A program made the position numbers and the translations under genes. A stretch of DNA of 64,000 nt, from NCBI RefSeq assembly GCF_029227915.1, contig NC_079876.1:27253828-27317827 (forward strand), read 5' to 3'. Each line of letters begins with the position of its first letter. Position 1 is the stretch's first letter. The notes under the pieces are model-generated. The model had not been told where the DNA came from. It made no database searches and saw only the letters and a program-made list of their open reading frames with translations. Of this stretch, positions 55,275-64,000 are shown piece by piece. The DNA is from Hydractinia symbiolongicarpus (Eukaryota > Cnidaria > Hydrozoa > Anthoathecata > Hydractiniidae).

Positions 55275-57688
55275 ACGAAACGTTTGACAACATCATATTC
55301 ACCAACGATTATGATGGATAAGCATGGAAAAATATGTTTTCGGAAAAAAGACCGCTTGCCACGCCTCCAACCTACTCCAAAACAACCGTATAAAGTACAT
55401 GTGTGGGCTGGTATTTTAAAGCGCGGTTCCTCGAAAATAGCAATATTTTCAGGGATCATGAAAAAAAATTTTTATGAAGACATATTGAAAGATACTTTGC
55501 TTCCATTTATTAACAAGGTTTACCCTGACGGACATAGATTTCAACAAGACAACGATCCCAAGCATAAAAGTAGGTATCCTTAAAACGAGAATGTACGTTT
55601 TTATAAGAACATGTTTTAATTTTTAACACAGCCTTTTTTATAATCTATCCCCCTTTTTTAACCTAGGTAAATTAGCAATGAAGTTTATTCAGGACAACAA
55701 CATAAACTATTGGCAACTCCAGCTGAGAGTCCCGATCTTATTACTATCGAAATGTTATGGCATGAATTGAAACATCATATACGTAAAAAAATTAAACCAT
55801 CTGTAAAAGATGAGTTAGTAAATGGCATATGTGATTTTTGGAAAACCGTTGATTGGAAAAAGTGTCAGCGATACATCAATCATATCGCAAAAGTTGTTCC
55901 ATTTATTCGTTTTATTTTTCTTCACAAGCAAGTCACGTTGTTGTAACAATAGCATAAAAAATAACACCTGCTCCTCAAACAATTTACTAAAACAAAAGCT
56001 GTTAACTCTTGAGGTTTCATAGTGTTTCCTGCGGCTATTAAATCTAACAAAAGGGAGAAAAAATAGATGGTTTAACCCGTACCCGTTCTAAATTATAGAA
56101 CCGCTGTCAAAGCTGCTCAAGAGAAAAAACCCTGGGAAGGAGGTTTTTTCGTAGCGAATTGAATAACTACTTTTGGTGGCAATTTGAATAAAATACTTTT
56201 TGCACCTGTAACAAAGCTCTCATGTTTGACAAATAATAGCTAAAATACAGAACGCATCAGTTATAATTCGCAGTTGTTTAAAGTTAAGATTCGATCTCGA
56301 CTTTCATCGAAAGAGTAAAAGATGTCTGCACGAAAATTGTTGAAAGTTTACAAAAATGGCTTATTTTATTTTAATTCAGATAAAACATTAATGGTCTTAC
56401 CAAAAAAATACATAAAAAATGAGACCTACCAAGTTGGCATGACGGTGGATATTCAGCTGCCAAGACAAATAGAGCAAGCAGAAATCATTGATTTAAGTGA
56501 TAATTTACGACTCCAAATTTTATACTACAATTGCGTAAAGCACATAGACTAAAGTTATTTTTATATTTATATTATATTTTTACGTAGATGAGAAGACTAA
56601 TTTAGAAATAAAGCTTTTGGAATATTATAATGACCCTGAGAATAGACACAAATTTGAAAGCAGTGAAGAGGAGGGTGAAAGAGATGAGGAGGGTGAAAGA
56701 GATGACGAGGCAGAAAAGGCATTGGAGATGGTTTTAAAGTGTGGAAGTAAGAGAAAGAACAAAAATGTAAAAAGTAGCGTTTAAAAAGAAAAGAAGAGGA
56801 AAGAAAAGAAAGAACAAGAAAAGAAAAAGAAAGAAAAAGAAAAGAAAGAAAAAGAAAGAAAAAGAAAAAGAAAGAAAAAGAAAAGAAAGAAAAAGAAAAG
56901 AAAGAAAAGAAAGAAAACAAAGAGAGAAAAAGAAACGCCAACCCAAAAGAAAAACTTCGTAAAAAAAGAACTGGTTAGTAAAATAAACCTTGTCTTTAGG
57001 GCTCTTTAAATCTGATATAAAAGAGAAAAATTTTTTTAAGAAATTATCAGAAAATTACTAACCTAGAAATTTAGCACAGCTAGTAATAATAATTTTTTAG
57101 CCTGCGATGATAACATTTGGAGATACTGGAGCAGGCGCGAATAAAAACGACTGGAATGAAAATAATAATGAATGTAAAGAAAATAAAGGATGTGTCGAAG
57201 TAACACAAAACAGATTGCTAGAAAATATAGCTAGTATTCGTAATGATGCTGTAGAAACTGAAAAGAACAGGGAGAATGAAACAGAATTAATGGATTGTTT
57301 ACAACCTTTACAACGTACCGGTGATAACAGTAGTGGTAAAACAACTGAAATTTTCGAAATACCAGATTTTGATAACGAATCCATCAATTTTGGGGTAAAT
57401 TTTTTCTCTCTATATTTTACTTGTTCTACAAATTGGTCATGTGTGTAAATATACTATATTCATATTATAGGTCAAAGAGAGCGGTGTTCAATTTGCAACA
57501 CAGGTCGATACAGCGGCAACCCAGCAATACCACAGTGCCTGCTTTTCAAGACTCCTGCAACAAAACACTCCGCTTGCTCAACAGTTTGCTGAAATAAAAG
57601 CAAACAATGTTTACTTGCAGGGTATCCTTCACCAAGTCGTCGCCAATCAAGAACGAATCATTGGGAAATTGGCAATTCTTGATCCGAA
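55275..57688 (+). repeat. Tc1/BEN tandem array, unit 5 (runs into the full BEN gene)
   Basis: Tc1 part 55275-55946, then the BEN gene, which here does not switch back to Tc1 at LAILDPN but continues to its natural end at 58195. It is therefore the original, unduplicated end of the locus. Confidence 0.9.
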
Positions 57689-58195
57689 TAAGGTTGTCTA
57701 CGCTTCTCCGCCAAAAAAATTTACTACGAAGCTGACTCCAAAAAATATTTTTAGCACGCCAGCACCATTCGAGCCATTATCGACGTCTGTAGAACCGACT
57801 AGCGCAACAGAAGATTTTTTTAATATCAAAATAATTTGCTCGTTTCCGCTATGCAGATGGGAGGAAGTGAGGAAGTCACACCAAACGAAGGAAGAAACGG
57901 ATCTGTCCTTTGCCGAAATACAAAAAATTCGTATAGTTCACAATCTATAAAGAATTTTGCGAAGAACCTGGCAGTTGCTATGTTCTTGGAAGAGGAGAGA
58001 ACAGACAGCAACTGCAGTGGCACAAAAGGAAAAAAAACACTCAACCCAGCCAAGTTGGAAAAAATAAGAGAGTACGTGTTTCAAATTAACACTATGAGTT
58101 CTAGGGAGGAAGAAGAAACATGGAGAAAAGGCGAAGAGGCAATAAACGAACTCGGAAGAAGAACAAGACGATTTTTTCTTTTCTACACTTTGTAA
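56322..58195 (+). CDS. BEN-domain protein gene (only complete copy)
   Basis: BEN domains bind DNA and mostly act in repression. Proposed exons: 56322-56496 (MSARKLLKVYKNGLFYF start, donor GTGATA), 56588 to about 56746 (acidic, LEIKLLEYYNDPENRHKFE), 57101-57394 (ITFGDTGAGANKND), 57471-58195. The last exon has VKESGVQFATQVDTAATQQY and ANQERIIGKLAILDPNKVVY, then the BEN domain: SIKNFAKNLAVAMFLEEE, SNCSGTKGKKTLNPAKLEKI and TWRKGEEAINELGRRTRR. A one-base shift in the AAAA run at 57828-57831 breaks the frame; one extra A would restore it, so it may be a sequencing error or a recent mutation. The GA-rich tract between exons 2 and 3 might be intronic or encode a Lys/Glu-rich stretch. Confidence 0.65.
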
Positions 58196-59335
58196 AGTTT
58201 TTGTAAATTTTTATCATAAAAATAGTTACCTACTTTAACATAACATTTACAACTTTTCTTTTCTTGACACAAACCAACTTTTTTCCAAAGAGAGTTTTCA
58301 AATTAATTTGACCTTTATAAAACCATCCTGAGGCCTGACTAAGAATAAATGTGCTAAAATAAATAAAATAAATTCTTTCTGTAGATGCAGGAAAGCCAGT
58401 CTTAAAACGAAACCCAGTAAAAAATAAATTTTGTGAAACGTATTAAGGATGAGTGCGAAGTTGAAACAATGTTGAACGCGATGATGTGTTGGCAGATTTG
58501 CTATATGCTTTTTGCATTAATTCTAGATATTTTTGATTTCTCTTTCCCCTTTTAAAAAGATGTTTTAAACCTTATTCAACATGATTTTTCTTTGGTATTA
58601 CATCACGAGAACATTCATCCGAAAGCTGTATTAAGGTACAGGACATCTAACCTCTCCCATGTTCTGGTTATATTTAACTTGCATGGGTGCGCACTCTTCT
58701 CGCAGTATTCTCTGTGACGATGAAGGTCAGACTGACTTGTGGCATGGTTCCAAATGGCCTCAGTCTTTCGTTCGAGTCTCAGTGTAATGCACCAGCCGAG
58801 CATAAGAGCGTCAGCATGAAGGAAAGGGGCCGACTTTAATGTTCTCTATACCTCACATTCTTCCTAATAACACCGACCGCTTTTTGATCGCAGGCTTCAG
58901 AGCTTTGTGTTTTTGGTGCCTCCTATTTAGTACATTCACTTGAAATATAAGAATAATATATCGTAGATAAAAATCAAGACAGACCGACCGGCCGACCAGG
59001 TCAGTGCTGAAATCCTCACCTCGATGTCGGCAAACATATTTTTAAGTCCAGCCTAAGAAGAAATCACGGTTGGTTAAAAATCACACATATAGAAAAACTA
59101 GTCAAGAATAAAACCTATCGCGGACGTATATTTTGATTGAGATTTTTAAGATGTGAAGAGGTCGTTAAACTTCAGCAAATGTAAACCGACTAAAAAGAGA
59201 ATACGGTGATCTTTTTTTAATTGCTTTTGATTTAAATTGTTATTAAAGCAATAAAAATTATATAGCATTTCAGTGAAACAATTGCATCGTGACGAACGCT
59301 ATTTTATTTTTTATATGATCGTTAAACTCATGATG
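58196..59335. other. Non-coding stretch after the BEN gene
   Basis: No gene recognised. The 3' flank is AT-rich with AATAAA-like signals near 58350-58372. A less AT-rich block at 58610-58830 resembles nothing I know. GTTCGAGTCTC near 58771 recalls a tRNA B box, but no A box or cloverleaf was found. Confidence 0.4.
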
Positions 59336-59438
59336 CATCGTGACACGATAGATCGCGTCTCCCACGATGGCATTATTTCACCTTTGAGCACAAAGATCGT
59401 GGATCGTGGGTGACGCGCATGATACACGATACACGATG
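59336..59438. repeat. Imperfect fold-back element
   Basis: Arms 59336-59370 and 59394-59438 pair imperfectly: CATCGTG with CACGATG at the outer ends and GCGTCTCCCACGAT with ATCGTGGGTGACGC inside. The arms also contain short CACGAT repeats. It lies just outside the 3' end of LINE copy L6. Confidence 0.5.
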
Positions 59439-59478
59439 TTAGGCTTCCTGATAGCGGTACTGTAGAGGTTGTACTCCT

Positions 59479-60153
59479 CTAGAGACCAGCTCTTGCAAAC
59501 CTTTTCAGGTGCAGGGTTAAAATTTCGCTATTCCTCGTAATCCTTGTTTCCCTAGTGCTCTCTTGGTGCAGGGAACATTGTGGGCAAAACCATTTATTTT
59601 CATTCTCCAGATTTTCAGAAGTTAAAAATATACTACCTGACAATTGTACGCTGGAAGACGGTGACAGTGTTAGGATGTCCTGATTTTCAACAGTAACTGA
59701 AGAACAGAGACAGGTGTTACAGCTAACTGACACTGATACTTCTGTCGAGATGTTCTGAGACGCAATTACGGAGTACCCTTTCAATTCATCAAAGACAAGA
59801 AGTAACATCTCTGCCACATCTTGCTGAGAATTGTAATGGAAAGTTGTATTTCCATAAGAGTGTATCTTACGTTCTAGGGCCTTGAGAAAGTTTGAAGGAT
59901 CAACGGGGGTCAAAGAACGGTTTAACATGGTCATCTTAAGAGCAATCGCCCTCATAATTGGTGAAGCACTCTGGGACCATAGGGATGGAATAGTACTTAG
60001 TGCTTGCAAAATAACATTGGCATAGCACGTATTGCCTTTGTTGACAAAACCTGCATTTATAAAAATTGTCTTTGTTTTGGCACTAGTATTATGGTTGATT
60101 TTTAGAGAGACCGGAGTGCGTGGACCTGATAAACGACCCTTGGGCATTTCCAT
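59479..60153 (-). CDS. L6 USP (C19) domain open frame
   Basis: A continuous 224-residue frame. It has the Cys box GFVNKGNTCYANVILQAL (catalytic Cys), SLTPVDPSNFLKALERKI, YNSQQDVAEMLLLVFDEL, CNTCLCSS and WFCPQCSLHQES (zinc knuckles), then SEILTLHLKRFARAGL and a stop. All USP N-terminal half motifs are present in order; the His/Asp box is missing through deletion. As the longest unbroken USP frame of the family here it may have kept coding capacity longest, but it should lack catalysis. Confidence 0.75.
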   Translation of the reverse strand: MEMPKGRLSGPRTPVSLKINHNTSAKTKTIFINAGFVNKGNTCYANVILQALSTIPSLWSQSASPIMRAIALKMTMLNRSLTPVDPSNFLKALERKIHSYGNTTFHYNSQQDVAEMLLLVFDELKGYSVIASQNISTEVSVSVSCNTCLCSSVTVENQDILTLSPSSSVQLSGSIFLTSENLENENKWFCPQCSLHQESTRETRITRNSEILTLHLKRFARAGL

Positions 60154-60160
60154 AGTGTCT

Positions 60161-60500
60161 GAGAGCCATAAAAATCAGCTTGTGCGGAACTGAAGGGTTC
60201 GCATTAGCAATATCAAGCCATATGGCTGAAAGTGAAGTGCCTTCGCATTCTTAAGTGTGGACCAAACAAGAGACGTGTTCCCAGCAACCCGGAACTTTTC
60301 CATATAACCTTTTTGAATGGAAGTATTAATGAAGTTGTTTTTCTTTATAATATGCGTTTCTAACCGCTTGGATATCGAACTAAAAAAGAGCTTTCCTTCA
60401 ACATTCAGAAGAGCTAAAATCCTTTATTTATAAAAGAGCGAAAATCCTTTATGTTGGATGGACTAGGTTGTTGTTTTTAGGTATGTGAATCCAAGTCGTC
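60161..60500 (-). pseudogene. L6 reverse transcriptase fingers/palm fragment
   Basis: Frames read ALLNVEGKLFFSSISKRLET, HIIKKNNFINTSIQKGY and, after shifts, LSAIWLDIANANPSVPHKLI. The last contains the first catalytic Asp of the palm. This is the RT section missing from L4, and together they cover most of the polymerase. Confidence 0.7.
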
Positions 60501-61247
60501 CTTGGCAACTTCAAGTTTTATTGAACATTTAGGATTTAAAATATTTTTTCCAGCCTGATAAGGATTCTTAGCGAAAGCCTGGTGTGCATTCAAGATTTTT
60601 CAACGTCTTTTCCTATTCCGCTCACCTCTGCGAAGTAATGATTTTGAGATAACAAGACAGCAAGCTGTGATGATGGAACTGGTCTAACGACCCTTGAAGT
60701 TAAAACTGTAGAGGTTACACCCTCTAAAGATCAAAACGCAATGCAAGATTTCCCTTTTTGCAAGGATAATCTGTAGATTCAAGGTAATTGAACCAAACAA
60801 CCCTCTCTACACAATACAATACGTACAACTAACGGTCGGTACACAAAAACTGACAACATGAAAACAGAAGACAGACATAACGACAACAATACAACAAAGA
60901 ATTTACTATAAAAATAAATAAATAAATATAAAACTATAAATATGAGTAGACAACCACCCGAGCGCCAGGACTTGTGAACCTGGCAGTAGCTTTCCACATG
61001 TGCTACGGGATCCCAACACTCAGCCTTACACGGGTAGTTGTCGCTTTGGACCAGCCATTTGCTTCAGACCAGCCGTAAGTCAGGACCAGCCTGAAGACAG
61101 TGGAGTAATGAACGTGGATGTAAAGTCACGGAAACAAGAAAGATAGAAATGAAAACCCCTTATATAGCTTCTTCGTAACATCAGGTATAGCAGGATTGTT
61201 AACCCTGTAGACTAAGTGAGCCAACTTAGCCTCCCTAACAGAACTGG

Positions 61248-61302
61248 GGTTATAAGTGGGGTCGTTACACCCAAAGACAAGGCAATTGCCAAGCCCCCTT
61301 GC
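61248..61302 (-). ncRNA. LINE 3' UTR structured motif, L7
   Basis: Plus-strand reading GTTATAAGTGGGGT, loop, ACACCC, AAAGACAA, stem GGCAATTGCC, AAGCCCCCTTGC. Against L4, both stems differ in sequence but stay paired (GGAGT/ACTCTCC becomes GGGGT/ACACCC; GACT/AGTC becomes GGCA/TGCC), while the single-stranded AAAGACAA and CCCCCTTGC are fixed. Confidence 0.6.
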
Positions 61303-61470
61303 TAAGCTTCTTATAATTGCTTTCTAGGAAAGCGGCGAGTGAGCGAACTCGTGAATAACGGTAAACTGTATGTAAAACACACAGCAGGGGTAATTTCATA
61401 CCTCTAGGAAAAAGAGATCCCTCCCCCTTTTGATATAATGTACTCCCGTTTTAGTGCGAATTCACACTAT

Positions 61471-62340
61471 TTAAATTTTGGCAAAAAATAACACATACAC
61501 TGTGGAGTTATCTAGATCAGATGGCTTGACACTAATCACTGCCCTATCATCACATTTTAACCATGTATTAACACCCTGATCTCTTATGAAAGCCCAGTAG
61601 TGACCAGCCGCCAGTGTGCCTGAATGATTAATAGTGGCGGTTAATTTATATTGGTTTGTGAATGATATATCCTCCGCAGAATGGGAATAAACTTTTAGGG
61701 TGTCGTGACCTTGGGCAAGGCAAGAAACAAATTTATTATTTTTCACAGATCTTCCTTGGATACAGTTAAACCTTTTCAGTTGGATGATCAGTATATCTCC
61801 ACACTGGGTGAAGACAGTTTCCCGGGTACTGTCTTGAAGGGAAGAGCACTGTGGGCACATCCATCTGTCATTTCCAGACATATATTCTGGTTGCAAAAAA
61901 GCTTTAATGGAGCCTGTTATGTTGTTTGAAACAGGGAGTGGCAGAATGGACATACTTTCCTCCATACTGGAAGACAAGAGGCATGAATTACAAGAGTTAC
62001 TTTGTTGGTAATAGTATTGTTAGCGATAACTGATGGCCCTGTCAACTCGTTTAATACACGAGGTAGAATCTCAGGAACATCCTGCTGTGTGTTAATATTG
62101 AATGGGTTGTTCCTAGCATTGGACATCTTACGTTGTAACGCTCGGAGAAAGGCGGAAGGGTTTACAACTGAGGTCGATTTAGACAACAGAGACATAGTCA
62201 GCAAGACGGACTTGGCCAGGGGGAAACAAAAGAGGACTCCGATGCACTTTGTGACCAAAGTGCAGGAGTTACAGATAATGCTTGCAGGATAGAATTAGCA
62301 TAGCATGTATTCCCTTTATTAATCAGACCAGCATGAGTTG
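61471..62340 (-). pseudogene. L7 ubiquitin-specific protease (C19) domain
   Basis: Cys box GLINKGNTCYANSILQALSV near 62310. Then STSVVNPSAFLRALQRKM, NTQQDVPEILPRVLNEL, WMCPQCSSLQDSTRET and DILIIQLKRF. The His box TATINHSGTLAAGHYWAF lies near 61600, with LKCDDRAVISV and VYVLFF at the end. All residues expected for a catalytic USP (Cys, His, Asp/Asn) are visible, spread over three frames by two shifts (about 62210 and 61930). A Gln/Pro/Thr-rich linker (62380-62470) joins it to the RLE. Confidence 0.8.
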
Positions 62341-62539
62341 GTTTTGCTGGAGTGCTGTTGGTAGGCGGTTCTGGGTCCGGGTGTGAGTGACTTTTATCCA
62401 CAGTTGGCCTTCGTTGTTGATGCTGTTGTTGTTGCTGCGGGCTTGTAACCTTTGGCAATAGAGGGGTAGGCACAGATGTTGAGCCTGGCACAAGATTGCA
62501 GCTGCCTTGGTTCCACGTAATTGAGTTCCTGGCTAGCCA

Positions 62540-63080
62540 AATGCAGAAGGATGCTTTCATACAAATGTAGCCTAATTTCCGGACGGCTTGGAAAGCTTCT
62601 TTGTTTGGGAAACCCAATCTTTTTAAACAAATTGCAACTGAACGAGAGCAATATCCACGTGCACCCATTCTGATCGCGAACAGATTTACGTGCCATCCAT
62701 TATGTTCGATGATATTTATCAAAGGGATGTATTTAGAGAGCTTTTTGGAGTGCCAGGTTTCCATTTTTCCTCACAAGGGCATGTAAGTTCAATTAAAATA
62801 ACACGTTTGCTGTTGTTGGAATACAGGACAAGATCTGGTGTAAACGATGTTATGGCAATATGACCAGGAAAAATAAGTTCACCATTTAAATCTGAAAGAA
62901 ATAACCAGTCAGTGGCAAGATGCAAAAGCCTACCAGTTTTGATTTTTTGCTAGATGAGTGACTACCTGCTTTAACAAATTTTACATTATTTAGGTGCTTT
63001 ACAGGAGAGGAAATAGATTTGGAAAACGTGGTGATCAACTGTGAAAGTTCGCGCAAGACAGAGTCGTGACGAAATGAAAT
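62540..63080 (-). pseudogene. L7 restriction-like endonuclease (RLE) domain
   Basis: RHDSVLRELSQLITTF, then after shifts LATDWLFLSDLNGELIFPGH, FTPDLVLYSNNSKRVILIEL, TCPCEEK, KLSKYIPLINIIEHNGWHVN, IRMGARGYCSRSVAICLKRL and SFCIWLARNS. The PD...(I/V)ELT...K order fits the PD-(D/E)xK-like nuclease of R2/NeSL/R4/Hero-class LINEs, acting on the target site. It directly precedes the USP domain, so the two were probably one polyprotein. Confidence 0.75.
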
Positions 63081-63151
63081 CTACCCTACCAAACAGATGC
63101 TGCTCAAAGCTCTCCTGTTTAAACCTTATAGGTTGTGCTGTCGAAGTGACC

Positions 63152-63690
63152 TTACACCAAACAGGTGAGACGCATGGTAGTAAATTTTTGATTCCAACAG
63201 CTCCACTTTTTTGACAAGGGGTAAGAGCCTAGAAGATTGTGGAAAACTGCATCATCGAGGGATTTCCACAATTTTGTGTCAATTGACTTCAGCCAAGCAA
63301 TACGTTGTTTCCATTTCATAATGCTAAAATGGTCAGGTTCTGTTGATTGCTGAGAAAAAACACTGTGGGAGTTATCCGGGTTAGCTTTCAGCAGCCGAGA
63401 CTTTTCAGTGGAATAAACACCTAGCAAATCTTGCAAAACAACTTTACACAGTTTTAATGTCCAATGCTTAGTGGAAGGGAGTAACGAAGAATCACAGGTA
63501 GCAGGAAGGACAGAGGAGTTAGTAATAACGAAATCAATATTCGGGGGGGGGTAGTCCTAATACGGTCAGGTAAAAAATTTAACTTTGTTGTAGACCATAG
63601 AAATCCCACTGGCCAGCTTAAGCTTGGTGGGAGCGACAGATAGCGTATAAACGTACAATTACGCACACGTACAATTACAGACACTTTAGT
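63152..63690 (-). pseudogene. L7 upstream segment, function unclear
   Basis: Open pieces read LQDLLGVYSTEKSRLLKANP, MKWKQRIAWLKSIDTKLWKS and LDDAVFHNLLGSYPLSKKW. By position this should be RT thumb or zinc-finger linker of the LINE, but it does not align by eye with the matching part of L4, so it may be an N-terminal segment joined by deletion or foreign sequence. A run of nine to ten G lies at 63544-63553. Confidence 0.35.
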
Positions 63691-64000
63691 AAATTAAAGT
63701 TTTCCACCACTTAACCTTGTATTTCCAACTGTCTTGACTCTCCTACTCAAAGCCGTTATGATTAATAGGTTTCGTTCAATTTGCCTCGCTGTTTCATACC
63801 AAAACAATGGATTTAAAAAACTCGCTTCTTTTCGCTGATTTTTGGTTTCGCGCGACGAACTTATTCTAACAAATCATTTTATATCTTATTAATAAAGGTA
63901 ATTATTATTTTTTATTTTATTTTATTTTATTATATAATAGCTATACTAACATAAAAAATATATATGGCAGATTTTTAGCGACCCGAAGTGTGTTTTTCGG
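63691..64000. other. AT-rich end of the window
   Basis: No gene. Contains a (TTTTA)n microsatellite at about 63908-63932. Confidence 0.5.

Larger units (their letters stand above)
59459..60600 (-). mobile_element. RLE/USP LINE copy L6, internally deleted
   Basis: Minus strand: an RT fingers/palm piece (60500-60161) is followed directly by a USP domain (60153-59479). The UTR hairpin (59463-59481) abuts the LHLKRF box, so the His box and most of the UTR are gone. The RLE and RT thumb are also missing. At least two internal deletions. Confidence 0.75.
60638..63690 (-). mobile_element. RLE/USP LINE copy L7, most complete RLE-USP-3' UTR
   Basis: The 3' boundary at 60638 is shared with L1. Minus strand order: an uncertain upstream segment (63690-63152), RHDSVLREL (near 63065), RLE (about 63080-62540), USP (62340-61471) and 3' UTR (61470-60638). 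The hairpin lies at about 60709-60726 and one structured motif at 61248-61302. The apparent 72-residue frame at 60779-60997 is UTR. The 5' limit is unsure. Confidence 0.8.

Noticed and set aside
58770-58785. GTTCGAGTCTC as a tRNA or SINE B box
   Set aside because: No A box at the right distance and no cloverleaf could be drawn.

Overview
The window looks like AT-rich nuclear DNA from an invertebrate animal, most likely a cnidarian. The evidence is GT/AG introns in almost every recognisable gene, metazoan domain families (BEN, MADF/BESS, THAP, SAP) and a dense mix of eukaryotic transposons. There are no operons or Shine-Dalgarno-led genes and I recognised no rRNA or tRNA. The phylum is an inference from familiar element families, not something the sequence proves. 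All family names below come from reading motifs by eye; no database search was run.

Layout. 1-3.4 kb: AT-rich DNA with dispersed repeats. 3.5-13.4 kb: one BEL/Pao retrotransposon split by a LINE 3' end (3614-4196) and by a Harbinger-type element (4823-11686), which itself contains a second Harbinger-type element (7642-10394). Both Harbinger insertions have AAT target duplications. 13.4-15.8 kb: decayed Helitron helicase. 16-19.5 kb: non-coding repeats and hairpins. 19.5-25 kb: LINE fragments, a broken SAP-SWIM-YqaJ gene, a BEL integrase piece and a tyrosine-recombinase-like piece. 27.5-28.6 kb: a probable MADF gene. 28.6-34.8 kb: two copies of an unusual LINE plus a pogo transposase. 34.8-46.9 kb: a Tc1-like element opened by an ISL2EU transposon (35083-39735) and by an apparently intact Academ-like transposon (40327-46311). 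46.3-58.2 kb: five tandem units, each joining the 3' half of the Tc1 transposase to the 5' part of a BEN-domain gene; only the last unit keeps the whole BEN gene. 59.4-63.7 kb: two more copies of the unusual LINE.

The most interesting system is that LINE family, present as at least seven fragments, all on the minus strand. Its parts read in the order reverse transcriptase, restriction-like endonuclease (RLE), ubiquitin-specific protease (USP, peptidase C19), then a structured 3' UTR. NeSL and Utopia LINEs are known to carry a Ulp1-type protease; a C19 deubiquitinase in an RLE LINE is not something I can place. The 3' UTR holds a motif whose stems are kept by compensatory changes among copies, which suggests a functional RNA such as a reverse-transcription template signal.

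Order of events read from the nesting: the Tc1 element lay beside the BEN gene, the Tc1/BEN segment was then amplified in tandem, and the Academ-like element later entered only the first unit. Its two 303-bp terminal inverted repeats look identical, so that insertion should be recent.
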